NCBI RefSeq assembly: GCF_035555955.1
Contig: NZ_DATMGA010000039.1
Location: 62,001 to 126,000 of the forward strand
Direction of reading: 5' to 3'
Length of the DNA stretch: 64,000 bases
Origin: Eoetvoesia sp035555955
Lineage (GTDB): Bacteria; Pseudomonadota; Gammaproteobacteria; Burkholderiales; Burkholderiaceae_B
Shown here piece after piece: positions 27,143 through 36,542 of this stretch. The translations under genes and the position numbers were made by a program. The notes beneath the pieces were generated by a model. The model was not told the origin of the DNA and made no database searches. It saw only the letters and a program-made list of their open reading frames with translations. How positions within the stretch are numbered: the stretch's first letter is position 1; each line of letters begins with the position of its first letter.

Positions 27143-27898
27143 TCATAACGGCAGGGTTTCGGGAAACACCACGCCATCGCCCCCTTCGGTCCAGGGGGCG
27201 TATTTTTTCATGATGCGGCCGAACAGGTCGGAGTCCATCCACGCTGCAAGCCATGCCGACAGCCGCGGCCAGGGCTGGGCCTGAAACCAGCCGGCATCGA
27301 CGTGCGCGAACTGCCTGACGAAAGGCGCAATGGCCATGTCCGCCAGCGCCGCATGATGCCCGAACAAAAAGGCGTCCTGTTCCAGCATCCGCTCCAGCTT
27401 CATGAGCCAACACGCGGCCTCGGCGCGATGCGCCGCCGCGGCCTGAACAGGGCTCCCATCCATATCGGAGCTGGCCGCAATGCCGGCATTGGCGCTGGTA
27501 GCCGCATCGGCTCGCCCGCCTGCGCCCGGCTCACCCGCATAGCGCTGCGGATATTTATAGCGGTCCAGATGGTGCTTGAAAGCGCCGTCGCATTCGGCCA
27601 CGAGCGCCAGCATGGCATCGGGCCCCTGCCGATCCGGCGCCAGCCAGTCTTGCGGATCGTTCCGGCCCAAGGCCCACAGCATGATGTCCAGGCTTTGCTC
27701 CAGTACCTGGCCGTCGCCAAGCACCAGCACGGGCACCGTGGCTTTGGGCGACGCCTGGTACAAGGCCTGCGGCTTGTTGCGCAGCACCACTTCGCGCAGC
27801 TCGCACTGTTGGCCGCTGGCGGCCAAGGCCAGGCGCGCCCGCATGGCGTAGGGACAGCGGCGGAAGGAATACAGGATCGGGCGCGCCTGCGCCTTCAT
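27143..27898 (-). CDS. Glutathione S-transferase family protein
   Basis: 251 aa. The N-terminal thioredoxin-like domain has the motif SFRRCPYAMRARLAL (Cys15-Pro-Tyr, glutaredoxin 2 / omega-GST-like) and ATVPVLVLGDGQVLEQSLDI for glutathione binding. The C-terminal helical domain ends with the ALADMAIAPFVRQFA motif. An Ala/Gly-rich insertion (about 123-150) interrupts the start of the helical domain and is probably a flexible loop. The ATG overlaps the stop of the upstream nitronate monooxygenase gene (ATGA), so the pair is translationally coupled. Substrate unknown; a redox or detoxification role is likely. Confidence 0.85.
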   Translation of the reverse strand: MKAQARPILYSFRRCPYAMRARLALAASGQQCELREVVLRNKPQALYQASPKATVPVLVLGDGQVLEQSLDIMLWALGRNDPQDWLAPDRQGPDAMLALVAECDGAFKHHLDRYKYPQRYAGEPGAGGRADAATSANAGIAASSDMDGSPVQAAAAHRAEAACWLMKLERMLEQDAFLFGHHAALADMAIAPFVRQFAHVDAGWFQAQPWPRLSAWLAAWMDSDLFGRIMKKYAPWTEGGDGVVFPETLPL

Positions 27899-28863
27899 GG
27901 CTTGCGCAGCAACTGCCCGGCACGCTGCAATTGCTCTTCGGCCTGCGCACCGATGCCGGCAACCAGATCGCCGGCGCTTTCCACCTTATGGATAAGATCG
28001 ACGACCTCGCCGGCCCACACCATGGCGGTATCGTAGTCGCCATCGCCGGCCGCCGCCCAGAACTCGGGGCTTACCGTGGCCGCTTGCTCGGCCAGCTCGT
28101 CTTCCCTGCCCGTCCAGCGGCTCATGAAGGCATTGTGCAGGGCGCGGCCGGTATAGCCATTGGGCCAGTCGTAGCCGCGCACAATATCGAAGATGCGGGT
28201 GCGCTGGGTTTGTTCGCCTTCGGCGTTGACGATGCGCTGCTTGGCCTGGTCGTGCCCCAGCGCTTCGCGGCTGGCATAGAACCGCGTGCCAAGCAAGGCC
28301 CCATGGGCGCCCAGCATCAGGGCCGCCGCCAGGCCTCGCCCGTCGGCAATGCCCCCGGCCGCCACCACCGGGACCGAGCCCGAGGCGTCGATCACGGCCG
28401 GCACCAACGGCATCGTGCCGCGCGCGCCGCCATGGCCGCCCCCTTCCGTGCCTTGGGCGACGATGACGTCGGCGCCCGCCTTGCGTGCCTGGACGGCGCC
28501 GGCCACATCCTGCACCTGGCAAATCAGCTTGCATCCGGCCGCCTTGATCGCCGACGCGTAAGGCGAAGGATCGCCGAAGGACAGCATGACAGCGTGCGGC
28601 TTGGCCCTCAGGGCAAGCTCGAGTATGCCGTCGCCGATGGCCCAGGTGATGAGCCCCACGCCCCAAGGCCGCTTGGCCTGCGCCTTGACCAAGGCCAATT
28701 CGGTATCGAGCCAGTCGGGATCGCCATAGCCTCCGCCCACCATGCCCAGGCCTCCGGCATTGGACACCGCCGCGGCCAGGCGGCCGCCCGCCACGCCGCC
28801 CATGGGCCCCAGCACAATGGGGTGATCCAGGCCAAACATATCCGTCAATGCTGTCGCTATCAT
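27895..28863 (-). CDS. Nitronate monooxygenase (2-nitropropane dioxygenase-like)
   Basis: 322 aa FMN-dependent TIM barrel. Visible motifs: PIVLGPMGGVAGGRLAAAVS at the N-terminus, GADVIVAQGTEGGGHGG (phosphate binding), and VPVVAAGGIADGRGLAAALMLGAHGALLGTRF. The family oxidises alkyl nitronates such as propionate 3-nitronate. Some members have other quinone-reductase-like roles. It is the first gene of a two-gene operon with the GST, overlapping by 4 nt. Confidence 0.88.
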   Translation of the reverse strand: MIATALTDMFGLDHPIVLGPMGGVAGGRLAAAVSNAGGLGMVGGGYGDPDWLDTELALVKAQAKRPWGVGLITWAIGDGILELALRAKPHAVMLSFGDPSPYASAIKAAGCKLICQVQDVAGAVQARKAGADVIVAQGTEGGGHGGARGTMPLVPAVIDASGSVPVVAAGGIADGRGLAAALMLGAHGALLGTRFYASREALGHDQAKQRIVNAEGEQTQRTRIFDIVRGYDWPNGYTGRALHNAFMSRWTGREDELAEQAATVSPEFWAAAGDGDYDTAMVWAGEVVDLIHKVESAGDLVAGIGAQAEEQLQRAGQLLRKP

Positions 28864-29005
28864 GATTCGTCCTTCAAAAGAATTCGTTCAAGTCCGCCGC
28901 CCGGTCGCGTGCAGATTTCCAGCCACGCAGCGTCAAGGTTGTGTCAGGGCCTGATCACCCACAGACAAAAATGGGCGGCAATGCATGGGCACGATACGCA
29001 TGCCG

Positions 29006-29995
29006 CTATTCGGCTGCACCTTGCGCGCCGGATCCGGCTGCGGCTGCGGCATCGGCTGCAGCATGGTTTTTTTCCATGCGCACGCCGATGTGGCGCTGAC
29101 GGCGCTGGCGGGCCAGCTCTACCTGCTTCTGGCGCTCGCGGAATCGCTGAACCTGCTCGGGCGTGTGCGTGCCGTGGCAATGCGGGCAGCTTACGCCTTC
29201 GACAAAATGCTCCGAGACCTTGTCGGCGGCGCCAAGCGGCTGGCGGCAGGCCCGGCACAGCTCGTAATGCCCTTCCTCCAGGCCGTGCACCACCGAAACC
29301 CGTTCGTCGAAGACAAAGCACTCGCCTTCCCAGCGGCTTTGCTCGGGCGGCACGGTTTCCAGGTACTTGAGAATGCCGCCTTCAAGATGATAAACCTCTT
29401 CAAACCCCTGCGAGCGCAGGTAGGCGGTGGATTTCTCGCAGCGAATGCCGCCGGTGCAGAACATGGCCACGCGGGACTTCTTGTTCAACACGCCGTTTTC
29501 GGTCTGGGTTTGCACCCATTGAGGAAACTCGGTAAAGCTTGCGGTATGCGGGTTGACCGCCGACGCGAACGAGCCGATGGAGACTTCGTAATCGTTGCGC
29601 ACATCGACTACCACGACATCCGGGTCGTCGATAAGGGCGTTCCATTGGTCGGGCTTGACGTAGGTGCCGGCCATGGTGCCGGCCTGCACATTGGGCACGC
29701 CCATGGTGACGATTTCACGCTTGAGCTTGACCTTCAGCCGATAGAACGGCATTTTGCCGGCCCGCGATTCCTTGTGCGTCAGCGAAGCCATGCGCGGGTC
29801 GCGGCGTAAATAAGCCAGCACGGCCCGGATGCCGGCTTCGGGGCCGGCTATGGTGCCATTGATGCCCTCTTCGGCCAGCAGCAGGGTGCCCTTGACCTCG
29901 TTGCTTTCGCAAAACTCGAACAACGGCGCCTGCAGCGCCTTGTAATCGGGTAGATGGACGAACTTGTACAGCGCGGCAACCAGGAAATCAGCCAT
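29006..29995 (-). CDS. trhO: tRNA uridine-34 hydroxylase, rhodanese family
   Basis: 329 aa from ATG 29995. An N-terminal acylphosphatase-like domain (EGINGTIAG) is followed by a rhodanese domain with the catalytic loop CTGGIRCEK (Cys180). A C-terminal Cys-rich segment (CRACRQPL and CPHCHG) and a charged Ala-rich tail follow. TrhO (YceA) makes 5-hydroxyuridine at position 34 of several tRNAs in an oxygen-dependent, prephenate-independent way. Upstream in-frame codons encode an Arg-rich stretch unlike the family, so the later ATG was chosen. The last 30 aa (KNHAAADAAAAAGSG...) are a lineage-specific extension. Confidence 0.92.
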   Translation of the reverse strand: MADFLVAALYKFVHLPDYKALQAPLFEFCESNEVKGTLLLAEEGINGTIAGPEAGIRAVLAYLRRDPRMASLTHKESRAGKMPFYRLKVKLKREIVTMGVPNVQAGTMAGTYVKPDQWNALIDDPDVVVVDVRNDYEVSIGSFASAVNPHTASFTEFPQWVQTQTENGVLNKKSRVAMFCTGGIRCEKSTAYLRSQGFEEVYHLEGGILKYLETVPPEQSRWEGECFVFDERVSVVHGLEEGHYELCRACRQPLGAADKVSEHFVEGVSCPHCHGTHTPEQVQRFRERQKQVELARQRRQRHIGVRMEKNHAAADAAAAAGSGAQGAAE

Positions 29996-30132
29996 GACAG
30001 AATCAATAGCCCGAAGACCAGTTGCGTCGATGCGGCGAAACAGCCGCAAACAAGGGGGTCATGGGCGAGTTGGATAAAACGGTTATTTTACCTCTGTGCC
30101 CGCCATCCACCTGCGCCCCGGGAGGGCCAGGC

Positions 30133-30291
30133 CTATTTGGCGCGTCTGCGGTCGTAGCGTTCGTTGCCGACGCCCCCCATGCTGATGATCCGCTTTGAAG
30201 AGGCCTGCTTGGCCCTTTCGTTATTGATAAGCTGCCGCACGGAGCTTGTAAGGGGACGGAATGCAGTCGGGGTACGCGGTTTGACCAACAT
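30133..30291 (-). CDS. Small basic protein, 52 aa, unknown function
   Basis: Starts at ATG 30291 with GAGG six nt upstream. It begins MLVKPRTPTAFRPLTSSV and ends in a basic cluster (ERYDRRRAK), without membrane segment or cysteine. Coding is supported only by the ribosome-binding site, fit into the gap and reasonable composition. The leader upstream is AT-rich and contains a GC-rich hairpin at 30333-30355. It lies 137 bp upstream of trhO on the same strand. No function is recognised. Confidence 0.5.
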   Translation of the reverse strand: MLVKPRTPTAFRPLTSSVRQLINNERAKQASSKRIISMGGVGNERYDRRRAK

Positions 30292-30562
30292 CAAAAACCT
30301 CACTGAATTATTAGTATTCGTAAAGTAATAATGAGCCGGCCCGCAGGCCGGGCTCGGCCTGTTGTAACGCTGTAACACTAGCCGTAAGATAACACTGGAT
30401 TGCAGTCAATTTAATGAAACTGGGGAAATTACCAATACGTCCGCCCCGCCGCTCATGGCGTTGCCCTTCCTCGCAAGGCATTTAGCCTTGCTGCGGGGGA
30501 GTCCTTGCGCTCAAGCGGTTCCAGCCCCAACGCGATCTCCTTACTATGTGCTAACAGGCCCT

Positions 30563-31549
30563 ATGAACATCACCATCGCCGACGACTACCAGGATTGTGT
30601 TCGCCATCTGCACTGCTTCGACAAGCTGGCCGGACACAGCGTGCAAGTCTTCAACGACAGCGCCAAAGACCTGACCGAGCTGGCCGCACGCTTCGGCACC
30701 GCCGAGGCCCTGGTGCTTACCCGGGAACGCACCATTGTCTCGGCCGACCTGATCAAGCGCCTGCCCAGGCTGCGCCTGATCTGCCAGACCGGCAAGATCG
30801 GCGGACACGTCGATGTGGACGCCTGTACCGAACATGGCATCGCCGTCGCCGATGGGCAAGGCAGCGGCGCGGCGGCAGCCGAACTGACCTGGGCGCTGAT
30901 TCTTGCCAGCCGCCGCCACCTGGTCGCCGAAGTCAACCGGCTGCGCGACGGCCTGTGGCAAGGGCATCTGGGCCAGCAGTTGCGGGGCCAGCGCCTGGGG
31001 GTCTGGGGCTATGGGCGCATCGGACGGCAGGTCGCCGCCTACGGCAGAGCCTTTGGCATGGATGTCTGGATATGGGGCCGCGAAGGCTCCGCCAACCGCG
31101 CCCGCGCGGACGGATTCGCCGTTGCGGTCTCGCGGGAAGAGTTTCTGGCCGGCAGCGACATCGTGACCCTGCATATCCGCCTTACGCCCGAAACCCGGGG
31201 GCTCGTCGCCCTGGCCGACCTGGTTCGCATGCGGCCCACCGCCCTGCTGGTCAATACCAGCCGCGCCGAGCTCATCCAGCCCGACGCCCTGGAGCGCGCC
31301 CTGTGCCAGGGGCGCCCCGGTTTCGCGGCGGTGGATGTCTACGAATCCGAGCCCGTGCTTGGCGCCCGCCACCCTCTGCTCAAGCTGGCCAATGCCTTGT
31401 GCACGCCTCACATCGGCTTCGTCGAAAAAGACAACTACGAGGCCTACTACGGCGCCGCCTTCGACGCCATCGTCCGCTACGCGGCGGGCCAGCCCGTCGA
31501 CCTGGTCAATCCTCAAGTCAGAAACCGGGAAAAGCCGCTGCGTGTGTAG
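30563..31549 (+). CDS. D-2-hydroxyacid dehydrogenase family protein
   Basis: 328 aa. Rossmann NAD-binding motif GVWGYGRIGRQVA near residue 155-167. The catalytic triad of the family is visible: Arg in NTSRAELI, Glu in DVYESEP and His in CTPHIGF. It probably interconverts a 2-hydroxy acid and 2-oxo acid with NAD(P)H. The ATG at 30563 is preceded by AGG; the 36 codons before it do not resemble the family. The gene stands alone, convergent to the LysR gene at 31609. Substrate cannot be read from the sequence. Confidence 0.85.
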   Translation: MNITIADDYQDCVRHLHCFDKLAGHSVQVFNDSAKDLTELAARFGTAEALVLTRERTIVSADLIKRLPRLRLICQTGKIGGHVDVDACTEHGIAVADGQGSGAAAAELTWALILASRRHLVAEVNRLRDGLWQGHLGQQLRGQRLGVWGYGRIGRQVAAYGRAFGMDVWIWGREGSANRARADGFAVAVSREEFLAGSDIVTLHIRLTPETRGLVALADLVRMRPTALLVNTSRAELIQPDALERALCQGRPGFAAVDVYESEPVLGARHPLLKLANALCTPHIGFVEKDNYEAYYGAAFDAIVRYAAGQPVDLVNPQVRNREKPLRV

Positions 31550-31608
31550 AACGACGCCTGGCTGGACGTCAAGGTGTACAGAAGCCGGCCCGGCGGCCAT
31601 GCTTGCCG

Positions 31609-32550
31609 CTACGCGGTGAACCCCTGCGCAAAGGCTTCGCGCAAATACGCCACGAAAACCTGGACGGCGCGGGGGGCATGTGTGGAATAGGGCCGGATGG
31701 CATATAGGGTATCTCCGAACACGTTCACCACATTCCAGCCAGGCAGAACAGGCACCAATGTTCCATCGAGCAGGGCTTGCTGCGCCGTGAAATCCGGCAA
31801 CAGGGTAATGCCCAGGCCGGCCTGCGCAGCCTCGCGCAAGCCCTCGCTGTTGTTGACGGCAAACGGCCCCTTGACCGGCACCACCCATCTCTTGGCCGCC
31901 TGGCCCTTCCTGGCCGCCGACTCGAACGTCCACATGACCGTGCTCTGGCGGCGCGGATAATGCAGGCACGCATGCTCGGCCAGGGCTTCGGGCGTATCCG
32001 GCGCGCCGTGGCGCGCGATGTAATCCGGGCTGGCCACCAGCACCGAGCGCGTCGCGCACAAGGCCCACGCCACGTATGTATCGGGCGGCGACGATGTATG
32101 GCGGATCGCCAGATCGAAACCGTCCACCGCCAGCGAACTCAACTGATCGGACAGATCCAGCTCGATACGGATCCGGGGATAGCTGCGCAAAAACACGGGC
32201 AGGCGCGGCACCAGTTGCTGGCGGGCGAACGCCACCGGGGCGCTCAGGCGCAAAGTGCCCTGAGGTGAAGCCGCCAGTTCGCGCACGCTCTCGAAGCTGT
32301 CGGCAATATGCTCGAAAGCGCCCCGCGTCGCCTCGACCAACTGCTGCCCCGCTTCGGTCAGGCGCACGCTGCGCGTCGTGCGCTGGACCAGGGATACGCC
32401 AGCCGCCCGCTCGAGTTCGGCAATGCGCTGGCTCATGGCGGCCTTGCTGGCATCCAGATGCCGTGCGGCGGCGGTAAAACTGCCTTGCTGAGCCAGCACC
32501 GTAAGCCAGTGAACATGCGTCCACAGCGCAGAGATTTTTTCGTTATCCAT
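31609..32550 (-). CDS. LysR-family transcriptional regulator (divergent from mmsA-like gene)
   Basis: 313 aa from ATG 32550 (MDNEKISALW). N-terminal winged HTH (about 10-65: GSFTAAARHLDASKAAMSQRIAELERAAGVSLVQRTTR) and a LysR substrate-binding domain (about 90-300) of the CrgA/AaeR-like group. The divergent layout with the methylmalonate-semialdehyde dehydrogenase gene, 141 bp apart, suggests it controls that gene and itself. A candidate operator lies between them. Upstream alternative starts (TTG 32577, ATG 32565) exist. Confidence 0.88.
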   Translation of the reverse strand: MDNEKISALWTHVHWLTVLAQQGSFTAAARHLDASKAAMSQRIAELERAAGVSLVQRTTRSVRLTEAGQQLVEATRGAFEHIADSFESVRELAASPQGTLRLSAPVAFARQQLVPRLPVFLRSYPRIRIELDLSDQLSSLAVDGFDLAIRHTSSPPDTYVAWALCATRSVLVASPDYIARHGAPDTPEALAEHACLHYPRRQSTVMWTFESAARKGQAAKRWVVPVKGPFAVNNSEGLREAAQAGLGITLLPDFTAQQALLDGTLVPVLPGWNVVNVFGDTLYAIRPYSTHAPRAVQVFVAYLREAFAQGFTA

Positions 32551-32560
32551 GCATGGATTA

Positions 32561-32581
32561 TTCATTATATTGAACAATGAA
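32561..32581. promoter_or_regulatory. Candidate LysR operator between lysR and mmsA-like gene
   Basis: Inverted repeat TTCATT-N9-AATGAA, containing T-N11-A spacing typical of LysR sites. It is 11 bp upstream of the regulator start and 110 bp from the dehydrogenase start. A 14-bp perfect palindrome ATCCATGCATGGAT (32545-32558) overlaps the regulator start. Function is inferred from position only. Confidence 0.4.
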
Positions 32582-32691
32582 TCCAGCTTTTATGGCTATT
32601 CAAACAACGCCTACATCCTTAAACTAAAAAATCGAATGCGATATGCATCGTTAAACCAGCAGTCTCACCGAATACCGACAGGAACGCCGCC

Positions 32692-34203
32692 ATGCACAAC
32701 TTCACCGACCGCAGCGATGTAGGACATTTCATCAACGGACAACGCACTCCGGGCAAATCCGTGCGGCGCCAGGATGTCTACAATCCCGCGTTGGGCAGCG
32801 TAGCCAGGCAGGTCCTGCTGGCCGAACCCGGCGACGTCGATGCGGCCGTGGCCGGCGCCAAGCAAGCTTTTGCCGCCTGGGCCAACACCCCGCCCATCCG
32901 GCGCGCGCGCGTTCTGTTCAAGTTCCTCGAACTCATGAACCAGCACCGCGACACACTGGCGGCCATCATCACCGCCGAGCACGGCAAAGTGTTCAGCGAT
33001 GCCCAGGGCGAGGTGTCGCGCGGCATTGACGTCATCGAATTCTCCTGCGGCATTCCGCAACTGCTCAAGGGCGACTACACCGACCAGGTTTCCACCGGCA
33101 TCGACAACTGGAGCCTGCGCCAACCCTTGGGCGTCGTGGCGGGCATCACGCCGTTCAATTTCCCCAGCATGGTGCCTTGCTGGATGTTTCCCGTCGCCAT
33201 CGCTGCGGGCAACTGCTTTGTGCTCAAGCCCAGCGAGCGCGACCCGTCGGCGGCGCTCTACATGGCGGACCTGCTCAAGCAGGCCGGCCTGCCGGACGGT
33301 GTTTTCAACGTCGTGCAGGGCGACAAGGTCGCCGTCGACGCTCTGCTGGCCCATCCGGACGTCAAGGCCGTCAGCTTCGTGGGCTCGACGCCCATCGCCC
33401 ACTATATCTACGAGCAGGCCGCCCACTACGGCAAGCGGGTGCAGGCCCTGGGTGGCGCCAAGAACCATCTGGTCGTCATGCCCGACGCCGACCTGGAGCA
33501 AGCCGTCGACGCCCTCACAGGCGCCGCCTACGGTTCGGCGGGGGAACGCTGCATGGCTATTTCAGTGGCTGTCCTGGTGGGCGACGTCGGCGACAAGATC
33601 GTGCCCATGCTGGCTCAGCGGGCCAAGAACCTGGTCGTCAAAAACGGCATGGAAAGCGACGCCGAAATGGGCCCGCTCGTCAGCCGCCAATCGCTGGAGC
33701 GCGTCGAAAGCTATATTGCGCTGGGCCAGGAAGAAGGCGCCGAGCTGGTCGTCGACGGACGCGGCCTGAAAGTGCCCGGCCACGAAAACGGCTTTTTCAC
33801 CGGCGGCACGCTGTTCGATCGCGTCACGCCGCAAATGCGCATCTATAAAGAGGAAATCTTCGGGCCGGTGCTGGCCTGCGTGCGGGTCAACGATTTCGCC
33901 ACCGCCGTCGATCTCATCAACGCGCACGAATTCGGCAACGGCGTGTCGTGCTACACCCGCGACGGCCACATTGCGCGCGAGTTCGGCCGCCGCATCCAGG
34001 TCGGCATGGTCGGCATCAACGTGCCCATTCCCGTGCCGATGGCCTGGCACGGCTTCGGCGGCTGGCAAAAATCGCTGTTCGGCGACATGCACGCCTACGG
34101 CGAAGAAGGCGTGCGCTTCTACACCAAGCAAAAAAGCATCATGCAGCGCTGGCCGGAAAGCACCTCCAAAGGCGCCGAGTTCGCCATGCCCACAGCAAAA
34201 TAG
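32692..34203 (+). CDS. mmsA: CoA-acylating methylmalonate-semialdehyde dehydrogenase
   Basis: 503 aa aldehyde dehydrogenase. Diagnostic features include PFNFPSMVPCWMFPVAIAAG, nucleophile C287 in GSAGERCMAIS, and the C-terminal INVPIPVPMAWHGFGGWQ characteristic of MMSDH. It converts methylmalonate or malonate semialdehyde plus CoA and NAD to propionyl-CoA or acetyl-CoA and CO2, in valine, beta-alanine or inositol breakdown. AGGA lies 9-12 nt before the ATG. It is divergently paired with a LysR regulator and has no other pathway gene beside it, so its pathway here is unclear. Confidence 0.93.
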   Translation: MHNFTDRSDVGHFINGQRTPGKSVRRQDVYNPALGSVARQVLLAEPGDVDAAVAGAKQAFAAWANTPPIRRARVLFKFLELMNQHRDTLAAIITAEHGKVFSDAQGEVSRGIDVIEFSCGIPQLLKGDYTDQVSTGIDNWSLRQPLGVVAGITPFNFPSMVPCWMFPVAIAAGNCFVLKPSERDPSAALYMADLLKQAGLPDGVFNVVQGDKVAVDALLAHPDVKAVSFVGSTPIAHYIYEQAAHYGKRVQALGGAKNHLVVMPDADLEQAVDALTGAAYGSAGERCMAISVAVLVGDVGDKIVPMLAQRAKNLVVKNGMESDAEMGPLVSRQSLERVESYIALGQEEGAELVVDGRGLKVPGHENGFFTGGTLFDRVTPQMRIYKEEIFGPVLACVRVNDFATAVDLINAHEFGNGVSCYTRDGHIAREFGRRIQVGMVGINVPIPVPMAWHGFGGWQKSLFGDMHAYGEEGVRFYTKQKSIMQRWPESTSKGAEFAMPTAK

Positions 34204-34213
34204 ACGTAAAAGA

Positions 34214-34255
34214 CGCCCGCTTTATCCCGCCTTGGCAGACGGAACAAAGCGGGCG
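34214..34255. terminator. Hairpin after mmsA (possible terminator)
   Basis: 10-bp perfect arms CGCCCGCTTT and AAAGCGGGCG with a 22-nt loop, 11 bp after the mmsA stop. No T-run follows, so it may be a weak terminator or a transcript-stabilising hairpin between convergent genes. Confidence 0.45.
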
Positions 34256-34299
34256 CCCCGCCATACCCGAATCATCCTTCAAGGGGGTGTGCAGCCAGC

Positions 34300-35493
34300 C
34301 TACTTCAAGACCGAAGCGAATGCCTGGGCGGTGCGCTCGACATTGCGGGTGTTGAGCCCCGCCACGCAAATGCGCCCCGACTCGATGATGTAGACGCCGT
34401 ACTTTTCAATGAGCTCCTGCATATGGGGCGCCAGCGCGGGCGCATAGCTGAACATCCCGCGCTGGGCCAGCAGGAAATCCCAGTCGTAGGCCGGATGCAC
34501 CCGCACCAGCCCGCGATGCAGCTCGAGCCGCATCTCGTGGATGCGTTCGCGCATGGCGTCGACTTCGGACTCCCACAGCGCGCGCAGCTCGGGGTCGAGC
34601 AGCACCGTTTCCACCACATGCCCGCCATAGGCCGGAGGGCTGGAATAATTGCGCCGCACCGCTTGCTGCAACTGCCCCAGCGCGCGCGAGGCTTCGTCCG
34701 CGTTCGCGCAGAACATGCTCAAGCCGCCGCAACGTTCGCCATAAATCGAGAAAATCTTGGAATACGAATTGGCCACCAGGAACGGCAGGTCGGCCTTGAC
34801 CAGAGCCCGCACCAGATACGCATCGCGCTCCAGGCCTTCGCCCAGCCCCTGGTAGGCCATGTCGAGAAAAGGCAGCAGCTTGCGCCGGGCGACGATGCGC
34901 ACGACCTCGTCCCATTGCGCGCTATTGAGATCGGCGCCGGTGGGATTGTGGCAGCACGGGTGCAACACAATAATGGTTTGCTCGGCCTGCGTTTCCAGGT
35001 AGGCGGCCATGGCCTCGAAATCCAGCCTTTGGGTGGCCGGGTCGAAATACGGATACGCCTCCACCGCAAACCCCGCGCCCTCCAGGATGGCCCGGTGGTT
35101 GTCCCAAGTGGGGTTGCTGATGCGCGCCACCGACCTCGGAAAGAATTTTTTCAGCAGGTCGCTGCCCACCTTGAGCGCGCCCGAGCCGCCCAAAGTCTGG
35201 ATAGTGGCGACACGGCCGGCGCGCAGCGCCTCGGAATCCTTGCCAAAGACCAGCTCTTGCGTCGCCTTGCAATACGCCGGGCTGCCACTCATGGGCAGGT
35301 AGACGCTGGGCGCGGTCGAGGCGTTGACGATTTCCTGCGCACGCTGCACGGACTCCAGGCGAGGAATATTGCCTTCGTCGTCGTAATACAAGCCAATGCT
35401 GAGGTTGATTTTTTCAGGCCGGGGATCGTCGCGATACGCCAATTGCAAAGACAATATGGGGTCGCCTGCATAGGCCGAGAGCGTGCTGAACAA
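34300..35493 (-). CDS. tyrB: Aromatic-amino-acid / aspartate aminotransferase
   Basis: 397 aa, the standard AspC/TyrB length. Conserved class I features: YAGDPILSLQLAYRDDPRPEKINLSIG at the N-terminus, NPTWDNH, CCHNPTGAD, and the PLP-lysine in NSYSKIFSIYGERCGGL. The start is taken at TTG 35493 because AGGA precedes it at good spacing and it matches the family N-terminus; no ATG or GTG fits. It transfers amino groups between aspartate, tyrosine or phenylalanine and 2-oxoglutarate. AspC versus TyrB cannot be settled from sequence alone. Confidence 0.9.
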   Translation of the reverse strand: MFSTLSAYAGDPILSLQLAYRDDPRPEKINLSIGLYYDDEGNIPRLESVQRAQEIVNASTAPSVYLPMSGSPAYCKATQELVFGKDSEALRAGRVATIQTLGGSGALKVGSDLLKKFFPRSVARISNPTWDNHRAILEGAGFAVEAYPYFDPATQRLDFEAMAAYLETQAEQTIIVLHPCCHNPTGADLNSAQWDEVVRIVARRKLLPFLDMAYQGLGEGLERDAYLVRALVKADLPFLVANSYSKIFSIYGERCGGLSMFCANADEASRALGQLQQAVRRNYSSPPAYGGHVVETVLLDPELRALWESEVDAMRERIHEMRLELHRGLVRVHPAYDWDFLLAQRGMFSYAPALAPHMQELIEKYGVYIIESGRICVAGLNTRNVERTAQAFASVLK

Positions 35494-35591
35494 GGTTTTT
35501 CCTGTATGCCGGGGAGCCAGCGAAAAAGGGGGTGGGAAATTCGGTATTTTATACCGGCTTGTCAGGGAAGGCGCCGGCCAGCATACAAGGC

Positions 35592-36386
35592 TCAGGACAA
35601 TAAATCGCGCTCTATTTTTTCCTTGCAGGCCAGCAACTGGTTCACGATGTCCCGCTCCGCCTCTTTGAAGCGCAGGGTAGGAACGGGAATGGAAATGGAG
35701 GCCAAATCGCCCCCGGCCCGCTGCAGCGCGATGGCCGCCGCGCAAATGCCTTCGTCATGCTCTTCGTAATCGACGGCAATACCCGTGCGCCGCACCTCTT
35801 CCAGCTCTTTTTCCAGGGCTTCCCATGACGTGATGGTACGCGCCGTATGAGGTTCGAAACGGATCTTCTTTTTGATTTTCTGCAGTGCCGCCGCGGGTAG
35901 GCACGCCAATACCGCCTTGCCAGGCGCCGAAGCGTGCAGCGGGAACGAGATACCCACGGAAGAGACCGCCTGCAGCCGGTGCGAGCCGGTTATCTGGTCG
36001 ATGAACACGACCTTGTCCTGCTCGAAAATGGTCAGATCGACGGTTTCACCCAGGCTGGAGGCAAGCTCCTGCATGTATTTGCGCGCCACTTCGGCAATAT
36101 CGAACCGCGCCGCGGTGGCCAGGGGAATCAGGGCCGGCCCCAACCGCACGCCACGGGCCGACGACCCGGCAATCACCAGGTTTTCCTGGTTCAAGGCATC
36201 GACGATGCGCTGCACGGTGGAACGCGGCAACGCAAGCGACTTGGCGATCTGCCCCAACGACATTCCCCCCGAATTCTGGGCGAGCAGCTGCATGATGGCT
36301 GCGGCTCGGGCGATTACCTGGATGCCCGAGCGCTCGTTTGCCGGCTCATCGCCGCGTAATACCTGATCAGGCGGATTTGGCTTCAT
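35592..36386 (-). CDS. IclR-family transcriptional regulator
   Basis: 264 aa. Winged HTH at about 20-80 (GIQVIARAAAIMQLLAQ, SLGQIAKSLALPRSTVQRIVDAL) and an IclR effector domain at about 95-260 (SAPGKAVLACLP, GIAVDYEEHDEGICAAAIAL). It lies immediately downstream of the catabolic operon (36543-46124) and in the same orientation, so it is the best candidate for its local regulator, possibly through the palindromic operator at 46167-46182. IclR proteins act as repressors or activators of aromatic and organic acid catabolism. Effector unknown. Confidence 0.88.
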   Translation of the reverse strand: MKPNPPDQVLRGDEPANERSGIQVIARAAAIMQLLAQNSGGMSLGQIAKSLALPRSTVQRIVDALNQENLVIAGSSARGVRLGPALIPLATAARFDIAEVARKYMQELASSLGETVDLTIFEQDKVVFIDQITGSHRLQAVSSVGISFPLHASAPGKAVLACLPAAALQKIKKKIRFEPHTARTITSWEALEKELEEVRRTGIAVDYEEHDEGICAAAIALQRAGGDLASISIPVPTLRFKEAERDIVNQLLACKEKIERDLLS

Positions 36387-36542
36387 AAAATTCCACTTGG
36401 CTGCTGATTTCGGAGCGCCTGGAAACGGCGCAGTCAGGGCCGGTCAGCACTAAAAGCTAAAAGGCCCTAGTTTAATGGCTACGGCGTTCGAACACATCGG
36501 CACTATACGCCGTTCGCCACACTGAAAATGCCCTCCTCCGCC

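Noticed and set aside
35493..35745. Longer N-terminus (84 codons) for the aminotransferase
   Set aside because: The extra codons overlap the downstream part of the IclR gene, read as Arg/Pro-rich shadow sequence and do not match the family. The TTG start with AGGA fits the usual length.
36481..36513. Inverted repeat ACGGCGT / ACGCCGT between the DAPG-hydrolase-like and IclR genes as a terminator
   Set aside because: Only 7 bp of stem with a 19-nt loop and no T-run. It may be an operator or chance.
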